A stretch of 64,000 nucleotides of DNA from Isosphaeraceae bacterium (GTDB lineage Bacteria > Planctomycetota > Planctomycetia > Isosphaerales > Isosphaeraceae): positions 42,004 to 106,003 of the forward strand of contig JANXSX010000122.1 of the NCBI GenBank assembly GCA_025356475.1, in the 5' to 3' direction. A program made the translations under genes and the position numbers. The notes beneath the pieces were generated by a model that saw nothing but the letters and a program-made list of their open reading frames with translations, made no database searches and had not been told where the DNA came from. Shown here in pieces: positions 55,443 through 64,000 of the stretch; within the stretch, counting starts at the first letter, position 1, and each line of letters starts with the position of its first letter.

Positions 55443-58031
55443 TCAAAGCCCGACTGGATCGACGATTCGTTGGGGAACCAGCAGAGAGACTGGTGGATAG
55501 GTACCTCGTCGCGTGATCTTGCGGCGATGCCATAGCCAATGCCCACATGGCACGAGGAGTGGGCGCACCAGGATCGCATCTACGGCAATCCCTACCACCA
55601 ACGCGAATCCCAGTTGTCTGAGCGAGCCCAAGGGGCTCGACAGGAACGAGGCGAATGAGCAGGCCGTGATCGCAGCCGCCGAGGTGATCAATCCGCCCGT
55701 TTGTGCCACTGCCCGGATGATCCCCCGACGTAAGCCCAGCGCATCAACTTCTTCACGCAACCTCGCCATCAAGAACACGTTGTAATCCACACCCACTGCG
55801 ACCAGCAAGACAAATAAGAAGTAGGGAACCTTCCAATCAAGCCCTTCCGCTCCCAAAATTGTGATGAAGACCAGATGCGTCGCCCCGAGTGCGAAACAAT
55901 AGGTCAGGAGCATCGTTGCGACCAGGTTGATACACGCCGAAAGATCCTTCAAAGCCATCAGAAGGACCAAGAATACACCGAGTGGCACCAGCACCCAGCT
56001 CTGTCGTTGGTCGGAACGGGTCAAAGCCCGAATATCAGCACTCTCTGCATTTCCGCCTGTGATCAAGACCGTAGCGGTTGGGCCCGTGGTCTCATCGAGA
56101 TACGATTCAACTCGTTCGCGAATCAACCCCACATGGTCCATCGCCTCTTCCGAAAAGAGTCGATCCGTCTGAACTAAATCAATCCTCGCCAGGTGCCCAT
56201 CGGCGGAGATATACGCGTCGAGGCTTCGTTTCAACTCAGGGAAGTCGTGCAGAGTTTGGGCGTTGACGAGCAAGGTCGAGAGGACCCGCCGACCGACCGG
56301 ATCGCTTAGGATCTCGTTGAGCTGACTATTGGCTCGTGATGCCCCAGCATGAATCTGCCCTGCGCCATTCGCAGCCTGGGTCAGTTCGCGAAGCATCGCA
56401 TCCGTCGAATCCGGTCCAGGCTTGGCAGGGGTCGACGGTCGTGTGAGCGGGAGTCCTGTGAGTCGCTCGACCCAGTGTGCGGCTCTGAGTTTGGCCGCTC
56501 CGCTGTTCAGCCCTTCCTCAAGCTGGCCCGCCCCGCCAGTCATCAGCTTGAGCCCATCATTGACCTGGGTCAGTCGAGAGGCAATCCGGGCGCGTTCGAG
56601 AAGCTCGGTAGTCCCGAGCGGCTGTGTCGCAGATCGAACTTCGCCTACCCGTTTAGTCTTGACCAGGAGGCGACTCACATCATCAATCAGTGCGATACCT
56701 TCCGAACTTCTCAGGTCTGTTTCCGACTTCAGCACAACCGAGAGTGGGGTTGTTGCGCCTGCACCGAATATCTCGGAGATGTGCCTCAAGTCCTGAACGG
56801 AAGCCGTTGCCGGGGGCATCTCGCTGACAAGATCTTGAATGAAGTGAGTGCGCAGGCCCAGGAGGGTCAGCGGCATCATCAATATTAACGTGACCGACCA
56901 GGCAAGCAGCGGGCGACTCATCACTCGGTGGCCGAATGCGTCCCAGAACCCGGATGAGGGCCGGATGAGGCCATCAAAGGAACTGGGGTGCGCCCTGGCA
57001 AGCAAGATCAGGAGGGCAGGGGTCAGCGTCAGAGTCGAACCCAACGTCAGGAAAAGCCCAAGCGCGACGCTCGGTCCTGTACTGGAAAACAGCCGAAACT
57101 GGGTAGTCCCCATCAGAAGGAGCCCGACCATCACCGTCCCCGCGCTTGTGAGCAAGGCGTGCGCTGAACGCTCCAGGGTCACGCGCATCGCGCCCGAAGG
57201 ATTGTCCGGGTTCCAATGCTCGGCGAACCGCCACGAGATGAACAGGCAGAAGTCCGTCCCACAGCCGAACAGCAGTGCGACCAGAAAAAGTTCCACTAAC
57301 GGTGAGACCGGCCAACCTTTTGAGGCCAACCAGCCCAGCATCGCGCGGGAAACGATGAGGCCCACTCCAATCGTCGCCATCGGCACCAATGCCAACCAGA
57401 AAGAGCGGTAAACAATGAACAAGACAATCAGCAAAAGGAACACTGTTGCGATCGCAGCCCTGTCGAGCGAGGTCTGGACGTTCGCCATGTAGTCGCGACC
57501 AAGCACGGCATCGCCCGACCATCGGATGATCAGGCCGACTGGGGGGGATGGGTCGCGAGTTTGACGCTGCATCCATGCAACAGCGGCCTGGATTTTGGGC
57601 GCGACAAACGACGACGACATCGGCACGGCGATCAGTTGCATCGTACCATCGCGACTGATCAACCGAGCGGCCACGTCGGGAGGCGAATTCGGGCCGAGCA
57701 CCGGCTTGATCTCAATCGGCCGGCCTGGGCTCTCCAGCCGAGTTGCCAGTTGTTTGGCGTAAGCATGGTCGACTGGGTTAAGCCCACCGGGACGCTCTAG
57801 CGCCACAACCGTCATCGCTTCAGCTTCTTGCTCCGGCCACGCTTTGGCCGTTAGTGCCTTAGCCCTATGGCTTTCTGCCCAATCCGGTAAGAGGTTCGCC
57901 TGTCCCTCGGCTGCAAGTCGAGTCAAGTCGGGCGAGAGCACACCCACGACGACCGCCACGCTGAGCCAAACCACCACTACCATCGCCGGATGCCGGGTCA
58001 CAAGCCCGTCGAGCTTCACTAATGGACTCAT
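55443..58031 (-). CDS. MMPL/RND-family transporter
   Basis: 862 residues with the duplicated RND layout: TM1, a large outer domain, TM2-6, a second outer domain (about 400-660) and TM8-12. The proton-relay motif appears twice, as FGCGTDFCLFISWRFAEH and VGVDYNVFLMARLREE. Ends are typical of MMPL proteins, which export lipids, hopanoids or siderophores in the cell envelope. Residues of about 490-590 of the second outer domain are rich in Ala, Gly and Gln and predicted coiled coil. The substrate is unknown. It is divergent from the 58407 gene. Confidence 0.93.
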   Translation of the reverse strand: MSPLVKLDGLVTRHPAMVVVVWLSVAVVVGVLSPDLTRLAAEGQANLLPDWAESHRAKALTAKAWPEQEAEAMTVVALERPGGLNPVDHAYAKQLATRLESPGRPIEIKPVLGPNSPPDVAARLISRDGTMQLIAVPMSSSFVAPKIQAAVAWMQRQTRDPSPPVGLIIRWSGDAVLGRDYMANVQTSLDRAAIATVFLLLIVLFIVYRSFWLALVPMATIGVGLIVSRAMLGWLASKGWPVSPLVELFLVALLFGCGTDFCLFISWRFAEHWNPDNPSGAMRVTLERSAHALLTSAGTVMVGLLLMGTTQFRLFSSTGPSVALGLFLTLGSTLTLTPALLILLARAHPSSFDGLIRPSSGFWDAFGHRVMSRPLLAWSVTLILMMPLTLLGLRTHFIQDLVSEMPPATASVQDLRHISEIFGAGATTPLSVVLKSETDLRSSEGIALIDDVSRLLVKTKRVGEVRSATQPLGTTELLERARIASRLTQVNDGLKLMTGGAGQLEEGLNSGAAKLRAAHWVERLTGLPLTRPSTPAKPGPDSTDAMLRELTQAANGAGQIHAGASRANSQLNEILSDPVGRRVLSTLLVNAQTLHDFPELKRSLDAYISADGHLARIDLVQTDRLFSEEAMDHVGLIRERVESYLDETTGPTATVLITGGNAESADIRALTRSDQRQSWVLVPLGVFLVLLMALKDLSACINLVATMLLTYCFALGATHLVFITILGAEGLDWKVPYFLFVLLVAVGVDYNVFLMARLREEVDALGLRRGIIRAVAQTGGLITSAAAITACSFASFLSSPLGSLRQLGFALVVGIAVDAILVRPLLVPCGHWLWHRRKITRRGTYPPVSLLVPQRIVDPVGL

Positions 58032-58406
58032 TCAGCCGACTCCCGACAACACACTACGCGACGTCCCGAAACACCGGAGTCGTCCGTTCCCTAAGTCTTC
58101 AACTCGTCAAGGTAAACCGTAATTTTAACGCAGACCTGTGCGATCGCCCAGTGCAAGCTCAAAGCAAAGGCAATCCGCACCTGCCTATGGCATCCTGGAG
58201 ATGGCCACCCGTGTTGCGACGTCAAGGATGGTTCACAGGAAGGGTCAAGAATCAAAGAAACGTAAATGTAAACTAAAGCGGATATTGCGAATGACATATG
58301 TCGCCACTAGAGAATGGATCGACAGCCCTTCCATCTTCCAGCGAGACCTCCTCAATTTGCCGAAGTCCGTGGTAAAATGCCTCAATCTCATCGTAAGGGA
58401 GTTCTG
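58032..58406. other. Gene-free divergent region
   Basis: About 375 nt between the MMPL gene and the 58407 gene. AAGGGAG at 58393-58399 is the ribosome site of the plus-strand gene. I tested TTGCCG/TAAAAT near 58357-58378 as a promoter, but the spacer is only 10 nt. Confidence 0.45.
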
Positions 58407-58889
58407 ATGACCTCGATCAATCTCGGATTCAAAATTGCGGCGGCGGTCAATATTTTGGGGATTCTCCTGTTCTCACTTGGATTCACGAATCACCAACTCT
58501 TTGCGCTCAGCCCTGTGGTGGCATCTCGCTTTGGCCTGATCTGCATCATGCTCTGGGGCTTCGCTTACCTGTCGGTTGCGAACACCTACCAATGCGTCCC
58601 AGCGCTGATCGCCGTTTTTGCCGTTGAGAAGTTGGTCTATGTGATAACATGGCTATTCTGGATGCAAGAGTTCTCCCACGACCTGCCACGTATCTACTCC
58701 GAGTCGCCACTCACAGCAACGTTCTATGTGATCTATGGTCCCAATGATTTCCTGTTCTGTCTCTTCTTCGCATACGTTGCAATCAAGTTTCGTCAAGCTC
58801 ATGCGTTAACGGCATCGCATGGTGCTCGTGAGTCTGTTAGATTGATCGATCAGCCGGCAACTCGATCTCCAGACAACGAGAGGGTGTGA
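58407..58889 (+). CDS. Small polytopic membrane protein
   Basis: 160 residues from ATG 58407, with AAGGGAG 5 nt upstream. Four hydrophobic segments are visible (INLGFKIAAAVNILGILLFS; SRFGLICIMLWGFAYLSVA; PALIAVFAVEKLVYVITWLF; NDFLFCLFFAYVAIKF), with a polar C-terminal tail. No family recognised. The next gene begins 3 nt after its stop, so the two form a tight operon. Confidence 0.65.
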   Translation: MTSINLGFKIAAAVNILGILLFSLGFTNHQLFALSPVVASRFGLICIMLWGFAYLSVANTYQCVPALIAVFAVEKLVYVITWLFWMQEFSHDLPRIYSESPLTATFYVIYGPNDFLFCLFFAYVAIKFRQAHALTASHGARESVRLIDQPATRSPDNERV

Positions 58890-58892
58890 ATT

Positions 58893-59573
58893 ATGTGGGA
58901 TCTCTCCACATTACGGTTCTTCGAGATTTCGTCGATTTTGGGCTGGATGTTCTCGCTCATCATGAGCGCGATCATCATTCCTTTCATCGCGCGCCTCTAT
59001 CGGCTGCATCGCGAACAGCAGCAGATGATCCACAAAAAGCTATTCGAACATACGGGGGTCGTTCTCTTCGGTCTCTTCGATGGCAAACTCCAGTCCGATT
59101 ACCTGGGTGGGTTCCTCACCACGTTTTTTGGAGAGAGGCTCTTTGACCTGATTGTCGGCTGGAATGACAGGCCGTCGTCGAGCATTATCACGCCCAGAAA
59201 CGACTTCGAAGCCGACCACATGACCGAGATCTTGGCGGCCAAGGCCTCGCCCTACCTCCTACAGTCCCGGCGGATCGATGGTTATCTGAAGGGGGCTGAA
59301 GCTCATGGAACTTCTTCATATCAGTACGCTCAACTCATTGTCGGTCTTGCACGACCGGACTCAACCAAGCTCAAGAGCCACGACTATCCTCGCGTGATCA
59401 TCGTTGAGAAGGGAACCCTCCAACGCATCATGGAGGGAGAAGTTCAACCTCAGTGGGATACTCAGGATGGCTATATCTGGCTCGCAACCGTTCGCGAGTT
59501 GGGGGAGAGATTCTATAGCGGAAAGCAGCATGGGATCGGTGTCCTGGAACTTCCGCTTGAGGCCTCTTCCTGA
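58893..59573 (+). CDS. Membrane-anchored protein of unknown function
   Basis: 226 residues. One N-terminal TM helix (ILGWMFSLIMSAIIIPFIA) is followed by a basic juxtamembrane helix and a soluble domain of about 190 residues, with no motif I recognise. The spacing of 3 nt to the upstream membrane protein suggests that the products work together at the membrane. Confidence 0.6.
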   Translation: MWDLSTLRFFEISSILGWMFSLIMSAIIIPFIARLYRLHREQQQMIHKKLFEHTGVVLFGLFDGKLQSDYLGGFLTTFFGERLFDLIVGWNDRPSSSIITPRNDFEADHMTEILAAKASPYLLQSRRIDGYLKGAEAHGTSSYQYAQLIVGLARPDSTKLKSHDYPRVIIVEKGTLQRIMEGEVQPQWDTQDGYIWLATVRELGERFYSGKQHGIGVLELPLEASS

Positions 59574-59656
59574 GTCGAAATCTCATAGATGGAGTTGTTG
59601 AATGTGCCAGACATACGGTTGTTTCTTGGCGAACACTGGCTCGCAGAATCTAGTCG

Positions 59657-59685
59657 TTGACAACTGTCGTACCAGGGGATACTCT
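59657..59685 (+). promoter_or_regulatory. Candidate promoter flanked by GACAACTGTC repeats
   Basis: TTGACA at 59657-59662, a 17 nt spacer, and TACTCT at 59680-59685 make a sigma70-like promoter 40 nt before the thioredoxin-fold gene. A 10 bp site GACAACTGTC overlaps the -35 box (59659-59668) and recurs at 59694-59703 near the expected start of transcription. The site is itself a dyad (GACA-nn-TGTC), so a dimeric repressor could bind both copies. The -10 match is only partial. Confidence 0.35.
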
Positions 59686-59726
59686 AGGGATTGGACAACT
59701 GTCAGGGTTTAAGCTGGGGTGTGATC

Positions 59727-60938
59727 ATGCGTGACCTCTATGTGGGTGTGCTCTTGATCGTGGGGATCATCTCGGCTGCAAGGGGCGAGGAACCAACTTA
59801 TGCGATGAAGCTAGAGGCGATCCAGACTCGTCACAAAGAAGCTTTTGACCGTTACTCCAAGAACTTTGCGACGCCCAAGACTGATGCCGAGACAAAGGTT
59901 TTGGTCGAAGATTACAACGGCCAGGTCCAGCAAAACGCCGGAGACGTGCTGGCGGTCTGTCGGGCGAACACGAAGAATCCAGCGAATGTCGAAGCGCTGG
60001 GCTTCGTCATCAAGATCGCCCGAGCAGGACCGAGTGATTGCTCAAAGCAAGCCCTGGAAATGCTCATTCGTGATCATGTGCAGACTCCCGGTATAGGTCG
60101 AATTGTCGGATGGACCTTCTTCCTCTATCACCTTCCGGTTGCGGAGCAGCTCCTCCGCGAGGTCTCGACCAAACACCCTGACCGCCAGGAGCGTGTTTGG
60201 GCGGCAAGCGTACTGGGCTCGCATCTGGAGTATCAGGCCAAGATGGTCCGCCGATTTCATGACAAGCTCGATTCCCCAGAAGAATTCGAGCAACCGAGGC
60301 GTTCGCTGATCGAACAATTCCTTCATGACAAACCAGACGCGGAGGCCCTGGAACGTGATGCAGCTTCCGTCTATGAGAAGAATATTCTCGAATATGGCGA
60401 CCTGACGGAATTTGATGGAGGCAAGCGGACGATCACCGAAGCCGACGGCGGCAGATTGTTCGCTCTAAGACGCCTCGGTATCGGCAAGCCGGCCCCCGAC
60501 ATCGTGGGCCAGGACGTCGACGGCAAACCGCTCAGGCTCAGCGATTATCGAGGCAAGGTCGTTGTGCTTACCTTCTCGGGAAACTGGTGTGGGCCTTGCA
60601 AGGCGATGTATCCTCAAGAGCGGTCTATGGTGGTGGCCATGAAGGGACGTCCGTTCGCACTGATCAGCGTTAATACCGATGACACCCTCGACACGGTCAA
60701 GAAGTCGATCACCGAGGGAGAGATCACCTGGCCGTGTTGGTTCGACGGCGGGACGGAAGGGCCGATCACAACCACCTGGGGGGTCACTGCGTTTCCGTCA
60801 ATCTTTGTTCTCGATGAAAACGGGATCGTCCGCCACAAGAATCTCCGAGAGAATAGCTTGCAGGAAGCGGTCGAGAAGTTGGTCGTGACCTTAGAAAACG
60901 ATCGGAGAACGGCAAGACCAACGACAGAGCGGCCTTGA
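59727..60938 (+). CDS. Secreted TlpA-like thioredoxin-fold protein
   Basis: 403 residues from ATG 59727 (MRDLYVGVLLIVGIISAARG, a signal peptide). The first 250 residues are helical and unlike any domain I know. A redoxin/TlpA domain starts near residue 262 (GKPAPDIVGQDVDGKPLRLS, RGKVVVLTFSGNWCGPC). The active site is CGPC with Cys288 and Cys291, and the cis-proline region is AFPSIFVLDENG. It is probably a thiol-disulfide oxidoreductase outside the cytoplasm. This helical-plus-TlpA layout is frequent in planctomycetes. The YcxB-like gene converges on it. Confidence 0.9.
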   Translation: MRDLYVGVLLIVGIISAARGEEPTYAMKLEAIQTRHKEAFDRYSKNFATPKTDAETKVLVEDYNGQVQQNAGDVLAVCRANTKNPANVEALGFVIKIARAGPSDCSKQALEMLIRDHVQTPGIGRIVGWTFFLYHLPVAEQLLREVSTKHPDRQERVWAASVLGSHLEYQAKMVRRFHDKLDSPEEFEQPRRSLIEQFLHDKPDAEALERDAASVYEKNILEYGDLTEFDGGKRTITEADGGRLFALRRLGIGKPAPDIVGQDVDGKPLRLSDYRGKVVVLTFSGNWCGPCKAMYPQERSMVVAMKGRPFALISVNTDDTLDTVKKSITEGEITWPCWFDGGTEGPITTTWGVTAFPSIFVLDENGIVRHKNLRENSLQEAVEKLVVTLENDRRTARPTTERP

Positions 60939-60952
60939 CGCAAGAAGAATAA

Positions 60953-61471
60953 TTATATCACTGAATGAACAAGTTTATCAAAATCTGTGAGATCCGTCTT
61001 GGTCTTAAACGCCCGCTTGGGGATGACGCTGTACGCCCGACGTCCATAAACCAGTAGATAGAGGGTATCGTTTTCCAACAGAGAGTTGAAGAAGTCCCAG
61101 CGAATCCGCGACTCGATCGAATTTGTTTGGAAATGGATTCCGCTCTCGTCAAACGTCAAGAGAGCGCTCTCTCGAAACTTGGGGTTGAACTTGAAACTGT
61201 ACCAGACTTGGAGGGGACCGATCGAGAGCAGGTTGAACCACTCCGCGATCGCAATCGGGAACCAGATGAGAGACCACCAGCGGACTCCCGCAGCATAGGT
61301 CAAATACGCGCCGAGACAAAGAAGCACGAGAGCAACCACCTTGTCGAGCTTCCAAAAGAGGGTCGACCGATAATAGAGGCGGTCGGCCGCAAGATGATCG
61401 GCAAGAACATGCTCATAGGTGATTTCGATAGGCTGGTCGTTCACGGCATCCTCACTGGCGACTGTCGCCAT
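60953..61471 (-). CDS. YcxB-like membrane protein
   Basis: 172 residues. Two adjacent TM helices (VVALVLLCLGAYLTYAAGV; SLIWFPIAIAEWFNLLSIG) are followed by a C-terminal YcxB-like domain (PF14317): LTFDESGIHFQTNSIESRIRW-like region, LLENDTLYLLVYG, YSVIPKRAF. The function of the family is unknown. ATG at 61471 with only a weak upstream site. A possible small frame overlaps its start by 20 nt. Confidence 0.82.
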   Translation of the reverse strand: MATVASEDAVNDQPIEITYEHVLADHLAADRLYYRSTLFWKLDKVVALVLLCLGAYLTYAAGVRWWSLIWFPIAIAEWFNLLSIGPLQVWYSFKFNPKFRESALLTFDESGIHFQTNSIESRIRWDFFNSLLENDTLYLLVYGRRAYSVIPKRAFKTKTDLTDFDKLVHSVI

Positions 61472-61757
61472 CGCTTAGTCGGACTTCGCTGGCAGAGATC
61501 CACGATCCGCCGGCGGATCGACCGCAATCAGGGCTGATTCCATCGGCCTTGATGCGAGGTCGGAACCATGCCGGCGACTTAAGTATCGAGATTACAGGGT
61601 CATCCTGGGCCAGGCTAGAACGAACTCGACAAAATAAGTCTGAGGCGAGGGGAAATCCCAACACGCGAGCCGTCTCGCGGGCCTGGGCGCGATTTGAAAC
61701 TCGCTCGAACGGATCCTTCTCCAGGCTCGTCCTTAGCTCTCCAAACAAAAAGTTCAT
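61452..61757 (-). CDS. Possible small gene overlapping the YcxB-like gene
   Basis: 101 codons with an AAAGG just before the ATG at 61757 and codon use similar to its neighbours. It would overlap the YcxB-like start by 20 nt. No domain, signal or TM segment is recognised. It may equally be chance, since the region shows no other coding sign. Confidence 0.25.
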   Translation of the reverse strand: MNFLFGELRTSLEKDPFERVSNRAQARETARVLGFPLASDLFCRVRSSLAQDDPVISILKSPAWFRPRIKADGISPDCGRSAGGSWISASEVRLSDGDSRQ

Positions 61758-61979
61758 AAGCCTTTGTCAATTCATCATTGAGGGCGTAGGTTTCCTTCGG
61801 GTGGGGGTTCGCGTCCTAGGTCGTTCGACAGTGATGCGAATGAAACTACGTTCTAGGTTGCCGACCCACAGAGGTTTCCTCCACGACGGGATGTACCTAT
61901 CACGCGATGTTGCGTGACGATCCTGGCTCGCGGGGAGCGTACCGCAGTGACAGAAACACTTTCGAGAGGAACTCCACGT
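61472..61979. other. Intergenic region with an 18 bp palindrome
   Basis: About 500 nt between the divergent YcxB-like and DUF1559 genes. A perfect 18 bp palindrome CGATCCGCCGGCGGATCG lies at 61503-61520, about 30 nt upstream of the YcxB start, and could be an operator. GAGAGGA at 61964-61970 is the DUF1559 ribosome site. Apart from the doubtful frame at 61452-61757 no gene is supported. Confidence 0.5.
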
Positions 61980-63224
61980 ATGTTACGAACCGATTTGAAG
62001 CCAAGTGTCGTTCCGGTTGTAGAGGGTAATCTGAGACGAGCATTTACTCTCATTGAGTTGCTCCTGGTCATCGCGATCATTGGCGTGCTGATGGCGTTGG
62101 CGTTGCCGGCACTCTCATCAGCTCGGGCAGCGGCTCGTCGCGTTCAGTGCCAGAACAATCAGAGGCAGGTGGGTCTAGGTCTCGTTTCGTTCTGCAACCA
62201 GAACAACGCGTTTCCCAAGGCGGCTACCTACGGCGAGATCCTTGGTGTCGTTGCTTCGGGTAGCGAGCCCAAGTCGATCATCAACTCGGCGTTCATCAAC
62301 CATTCCGCCGGCTTTGGAACCATTCAACAAGGAAAAGGACCAGAGGGAGACGACGTTGGGCCCCTCTACAATTGGGTCGTCGATATCCTGCCCTACATTG
62401 ATGGTCAGTCTCTCTACAACGACTTTAACAAGAGTCGCTCCTACCTCGACGCCGGACGCGCCGGTGACGATAGCTCACGGCCTACAAATCTCGCCATCGG
62501 CTCGACCCCGATCGCGGTCTTGACCTGTCCTGAAGACCAGACACTGATTCAAGACTCGGGAAATCTCAGCTATGTGGTTAACGGCGGTTTCGCACGCTGG
62601 CATGGCGTCCCCTATGGCTGGACCGGTGGGGCCACCGCCGGAGCGACTGGCCCGACACTAGACTGGAGTCCTGTCGGTGTCCCCAAGAAGACAGGACTCA
62701 TGTTTATGGGAACCAAAAGTGGCAAGACGGCATGGGATTTCAGCCTGACGGCCGGTGCCATCTCTGACGGTCTGTCGAACACCGTTCTCTTGTCGGAAAA
62801 CCACCTTGCCGGTGCCTCTCAGGGAAATTCCTACTCCGGTGGAGCTGTGACAAATTGGTCAACGGCCCACCCCAACTTCATTATGTTCCTGGCCTCGGAT
62901 AACGTCTGTGTTTCAGGGAAATGCATGACTACCAAAGACTTGATACCCGCCGGAGGAACGAGCGATGGGGCCGGCTGGGCTCGGGCCAATCAGGCGGGAA
63001 GCTATGAAAACATCAACTCGGGTAATAGCTCAACGGACGAAGGCTCATCACCCTACCCCAACAGCAAACATGCCGGCGGAGTCGTCGTGACCATGGCTGA
63101 CGGGTCGAGTAAGTTCATCAAGACCAACATTGATGGCACGGTCTGGGCCAAGCTCATCACTCCAGCCGGCCAGAACCTCCCCGCACAGTTCAACCAGCTC
63201 CCGATGTTCTCAGGCAGCTACTGA
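61980..63224 (+). CDS. DUF1559 domain pseudopilin-like protein
   Basis: 414 residues from ATG 61980, with GAGGA 9 nt upstream. The N-terminal 22 residues before the helix are longer than usual. The pilin-type segment is RRAFTLIELLLVIAIIGVLM, with Ala instead of Gly before the cut site Phe. DUF1559 features follow: LSSARAAARRVQCQNNQRQV, VLTCPEDQT, AISDGLSNTVLLSENHLAG, and SKHAGGVVVTMADGSSKFI. The second such protein in the window (the other is at 52707-53795) and clearly diverged from it. Confidence 0.94.
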   Translation: MLRTDLKPSVVPVVEGNLRRAFTLIELLLVIAIIGVLMALALPALSSARAAARRVQCQNNQRQVGLGLVSFCNQNNAFPKAATYGEILGVVASGSEPKSIINSAFINHSAGFGTIQQGKGPEGDDVGPLYNWVVDILPYIDGQSLYNDFNKSRSYLDAGRAGDDSSRPTNLAIGSTPIAVLTCPEDQTLIQDSGNLSYVVNGGFARWHGVPYGWTGGATAGATGPTLDWSPVGVPKKTGLMFMGTKSGKTAWDFSLTAGAISDGLSNTVLLSENHLAGASQGNSYSGGAVTNWSTAHPNFIMFLASDNVCVSGKCMTTKDLIPAGGTSDGAGWARANQAGSYENINSGNSSTDEGSSPYPNSKHAGGVVVTMADGSSKFIKTNIDGTVWAKLITPAGQNLPAQFNQLPMFSGSY

Positions 63225-63245
63225 TCCGATTCGACCGATCCGAAC

Positions 63246-63272
63246 GCGGCTCGCAACCAAGTTGCGAGCCGC
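63246..63272. terminator. Hairpin between convergent DUF1559 and DUF5658 genes
   Basis: A perfect 12 bp stem GCGGCTCGCAAC / GTTGCGAGCCGC with a 3 nt loop lies 20 nt after the DUF1559 stop and 12 nt before the DUF5658 stop. It probably serves both. Confidence 0.7.
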
Positions 63273-63284
63273 TCCTTCGCGCTC

Positions 63285-63608
63285 TCAAACTTGGCCAAGC
63301 AGGATGAGCTGGTAGATGTTCAACGTTGCATAAATCAAGACAAGGATTGACAAGACATCCGAGACCTTGAACTTCGTGCCAAACAAGGAGTGGTTCTGAC
63401 CGATCAAGAGAATCGGAAGGGCGAACCCGGTGAGTCCGAGCTTGCCGACTAAAAATGCTCGGGACCCATACGCGAGTGAAAGTTTCTGCGATGGATTCAA
63501 ATCCTCACCTCCGAGGTCCAGCAGAAGCAGAGTGGCTCCTGCGTCCACCATCGAAAGCGTCAGGAGGAACAGCGCCAGGACTGCGGTTCTCCGCGAGAAT
63601 CGATCCAC
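63285..63608 (-). CDS. DUF5658-like small membrane protein
   Basis: 107 residues from GTG 63608. Three TM helices are visible. The pattern MVDAGATLLLLDLGGEDLNP near the first helix, the FLVGKLGLTGFALPILL second helix and the final VSDVLSILVLIYATLNIYQL match the DUF5658 layout (an aspartate, then GG-E-x-NP). The function is unknown. Confidence 0.65.
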   Translation of the reverse strand: MDRFSRRTAVLALFLLTLSMVDAGATLLLLDLGGEDLNPSQKLSLAYGSRAFLVGKLGLTGFALPILLIGQNHSLFGTKFKVSDVLSILVLIYATLNIYQLILLGQV

Positions 63609-64000
63609 GTAGTAAGGTTGGGTTCGCTCGTCCCCGCGCCGGATTTTAACTCGCCGACCTCCAGGTCGGAGAGCACTCCATCAGGTTGTCGGTTTGACCC
63701 GACGATCGCCCCTTGGGCCGGTCGAAATGCTCTCTCGTCCGTCGCCCACGGCCAGAAGAGTCCCCATTGTCGTCGTTCCACTGAGGCGTTTTCACACTCT
63801 CCAACTTTTACCAAGACGCAGCGCGAGATGTGTCACGTCGGGCAATAAATCAACTCGGTCGTTCCCGACAAAACCAATCGTTCGCCGACCTCGTTTTTCC
63901 GCTCAATCCGTTTGCGCAAGCACTCTTTGATAAATTTTCAATCGCACATCCCTCAAAACGCTCCTCTGAGTCTCGAGAAGCCCCAAAACACCAACAAAAA
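63609..64000. other. Gene-free end of window
   Basis: About 390 nt. The last 150 nt are AT-richer and may be the promoter region of a gene beyond the edge. A minus-strand frame at 63560-63814 overlaps the DUF5658 start by 49 nt and has no recognisable feature. Nothing else is supported. Confidence 0.4.

Noticed and set aside
63560..63814. 84-codon minus-strand frame
   Set aside because: It overlaps the DUF5658 start by 49 nt and lacks a ribosome site or any recognisable feature.

Overview
The window looks like chromosomal DNA of a planctomycete, most likely from the Isosphaeraceae or a close relative. The evidence is the gene content: two DUF1559 pseudopilin-like genes, a DUF1501 / PSCyt1-DUF1549-DUF1553 pair, two secreted sulfatases, a cysteine-rich YTV-repeat protein, a glycine-tailed RRM protein, and many Tat or lipoprotein signals. 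Genes are mostly in short operons on both strands, with frequent GTG and TTG starts. I found no rRNA, tRNA, CRISPR array, prophage or complete insertion sequence. The species assignment is an inference from gene families; no marker gene was compared.

Layout. 1-9.4 kb (minus strand): two polytopic membrane proteins (one YfhO-like, cut by the window edge), a TIGR03960-type B12-binding radical SAM protein, full-length cobalamin-dependent methionine synthase (metH), and a small zinc-ribbon-like membrane protein. 9.5-12.8 kb (plus): arginine operon argB-argD-argF. 12.8-13.9 kb: two tandem paralogous exported proteins. 14-16.7 kb: rph, a secreted protein and rdgB. 16.7-19 kb: the YTV-repeat protein. 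19.4-21.4 kb: an SDR dehydrogenase coupled to argJ. 21.4-23.9 kb (minus): a coiled-coil protein, then larB-nnrD. 24-25.2 kb: a decayed transposase and a composite inverted repeat.

25.2-32.6 kb: a Tat-exported aldo/keto reductase, the DUF1501 and cytochrome-like DUF1549/1553 pair, and a secreted PHP-domain protein. 32.6-33.2 kb: a gene-free stretch with three copies of a long palindromic element. 33.2-37.2 kb: two divergent sulfatases, one fused to an alpha/beta hydrolase. 37.6 kb: the RRM protein. 38.2-45.5 kb holds two helicase-nuclease modules, Lhr-like helicase + PdeM and XPB-like helicase + Bax1/DUF790, with a DUF362 protein between them. 45.7-47.7 kb: a RluE-type pseudouridine synthase and a membrane P-loop ATPase of KAP-like architecture.

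47.9-52.6 kb (plus): modA-modB-modC for molybdate uptake, running into a Tat-exported metallophosphoesterase and an RMD1/DUF155 membrane protein with overlapping start and stop codons. 52.7-55.3 kb: a DUF1559 protein with a clear terminator, a small lipoprotein, and an unrecognised two-gene unit. 55.4-58 kb: an MMPL transporter. 58.4-61.8 kb: two small membrane proteins, a thioredoxin-fold secreted protein behind a possible operator-flanked promoter, and a YcxB-like protein. 62-63.6 kb: a second DUF1559 protein and a DUF5658 membrane protein.

The most interesting items are the bacterial XPB-Bax1 pair next to Lhr-PdeM, the sulfatase-hydrolase fusion, the palindromic element array at 32.8-33.2 kb, the strict 16-residue YTV repeat protein, and the extended molybdate operon.
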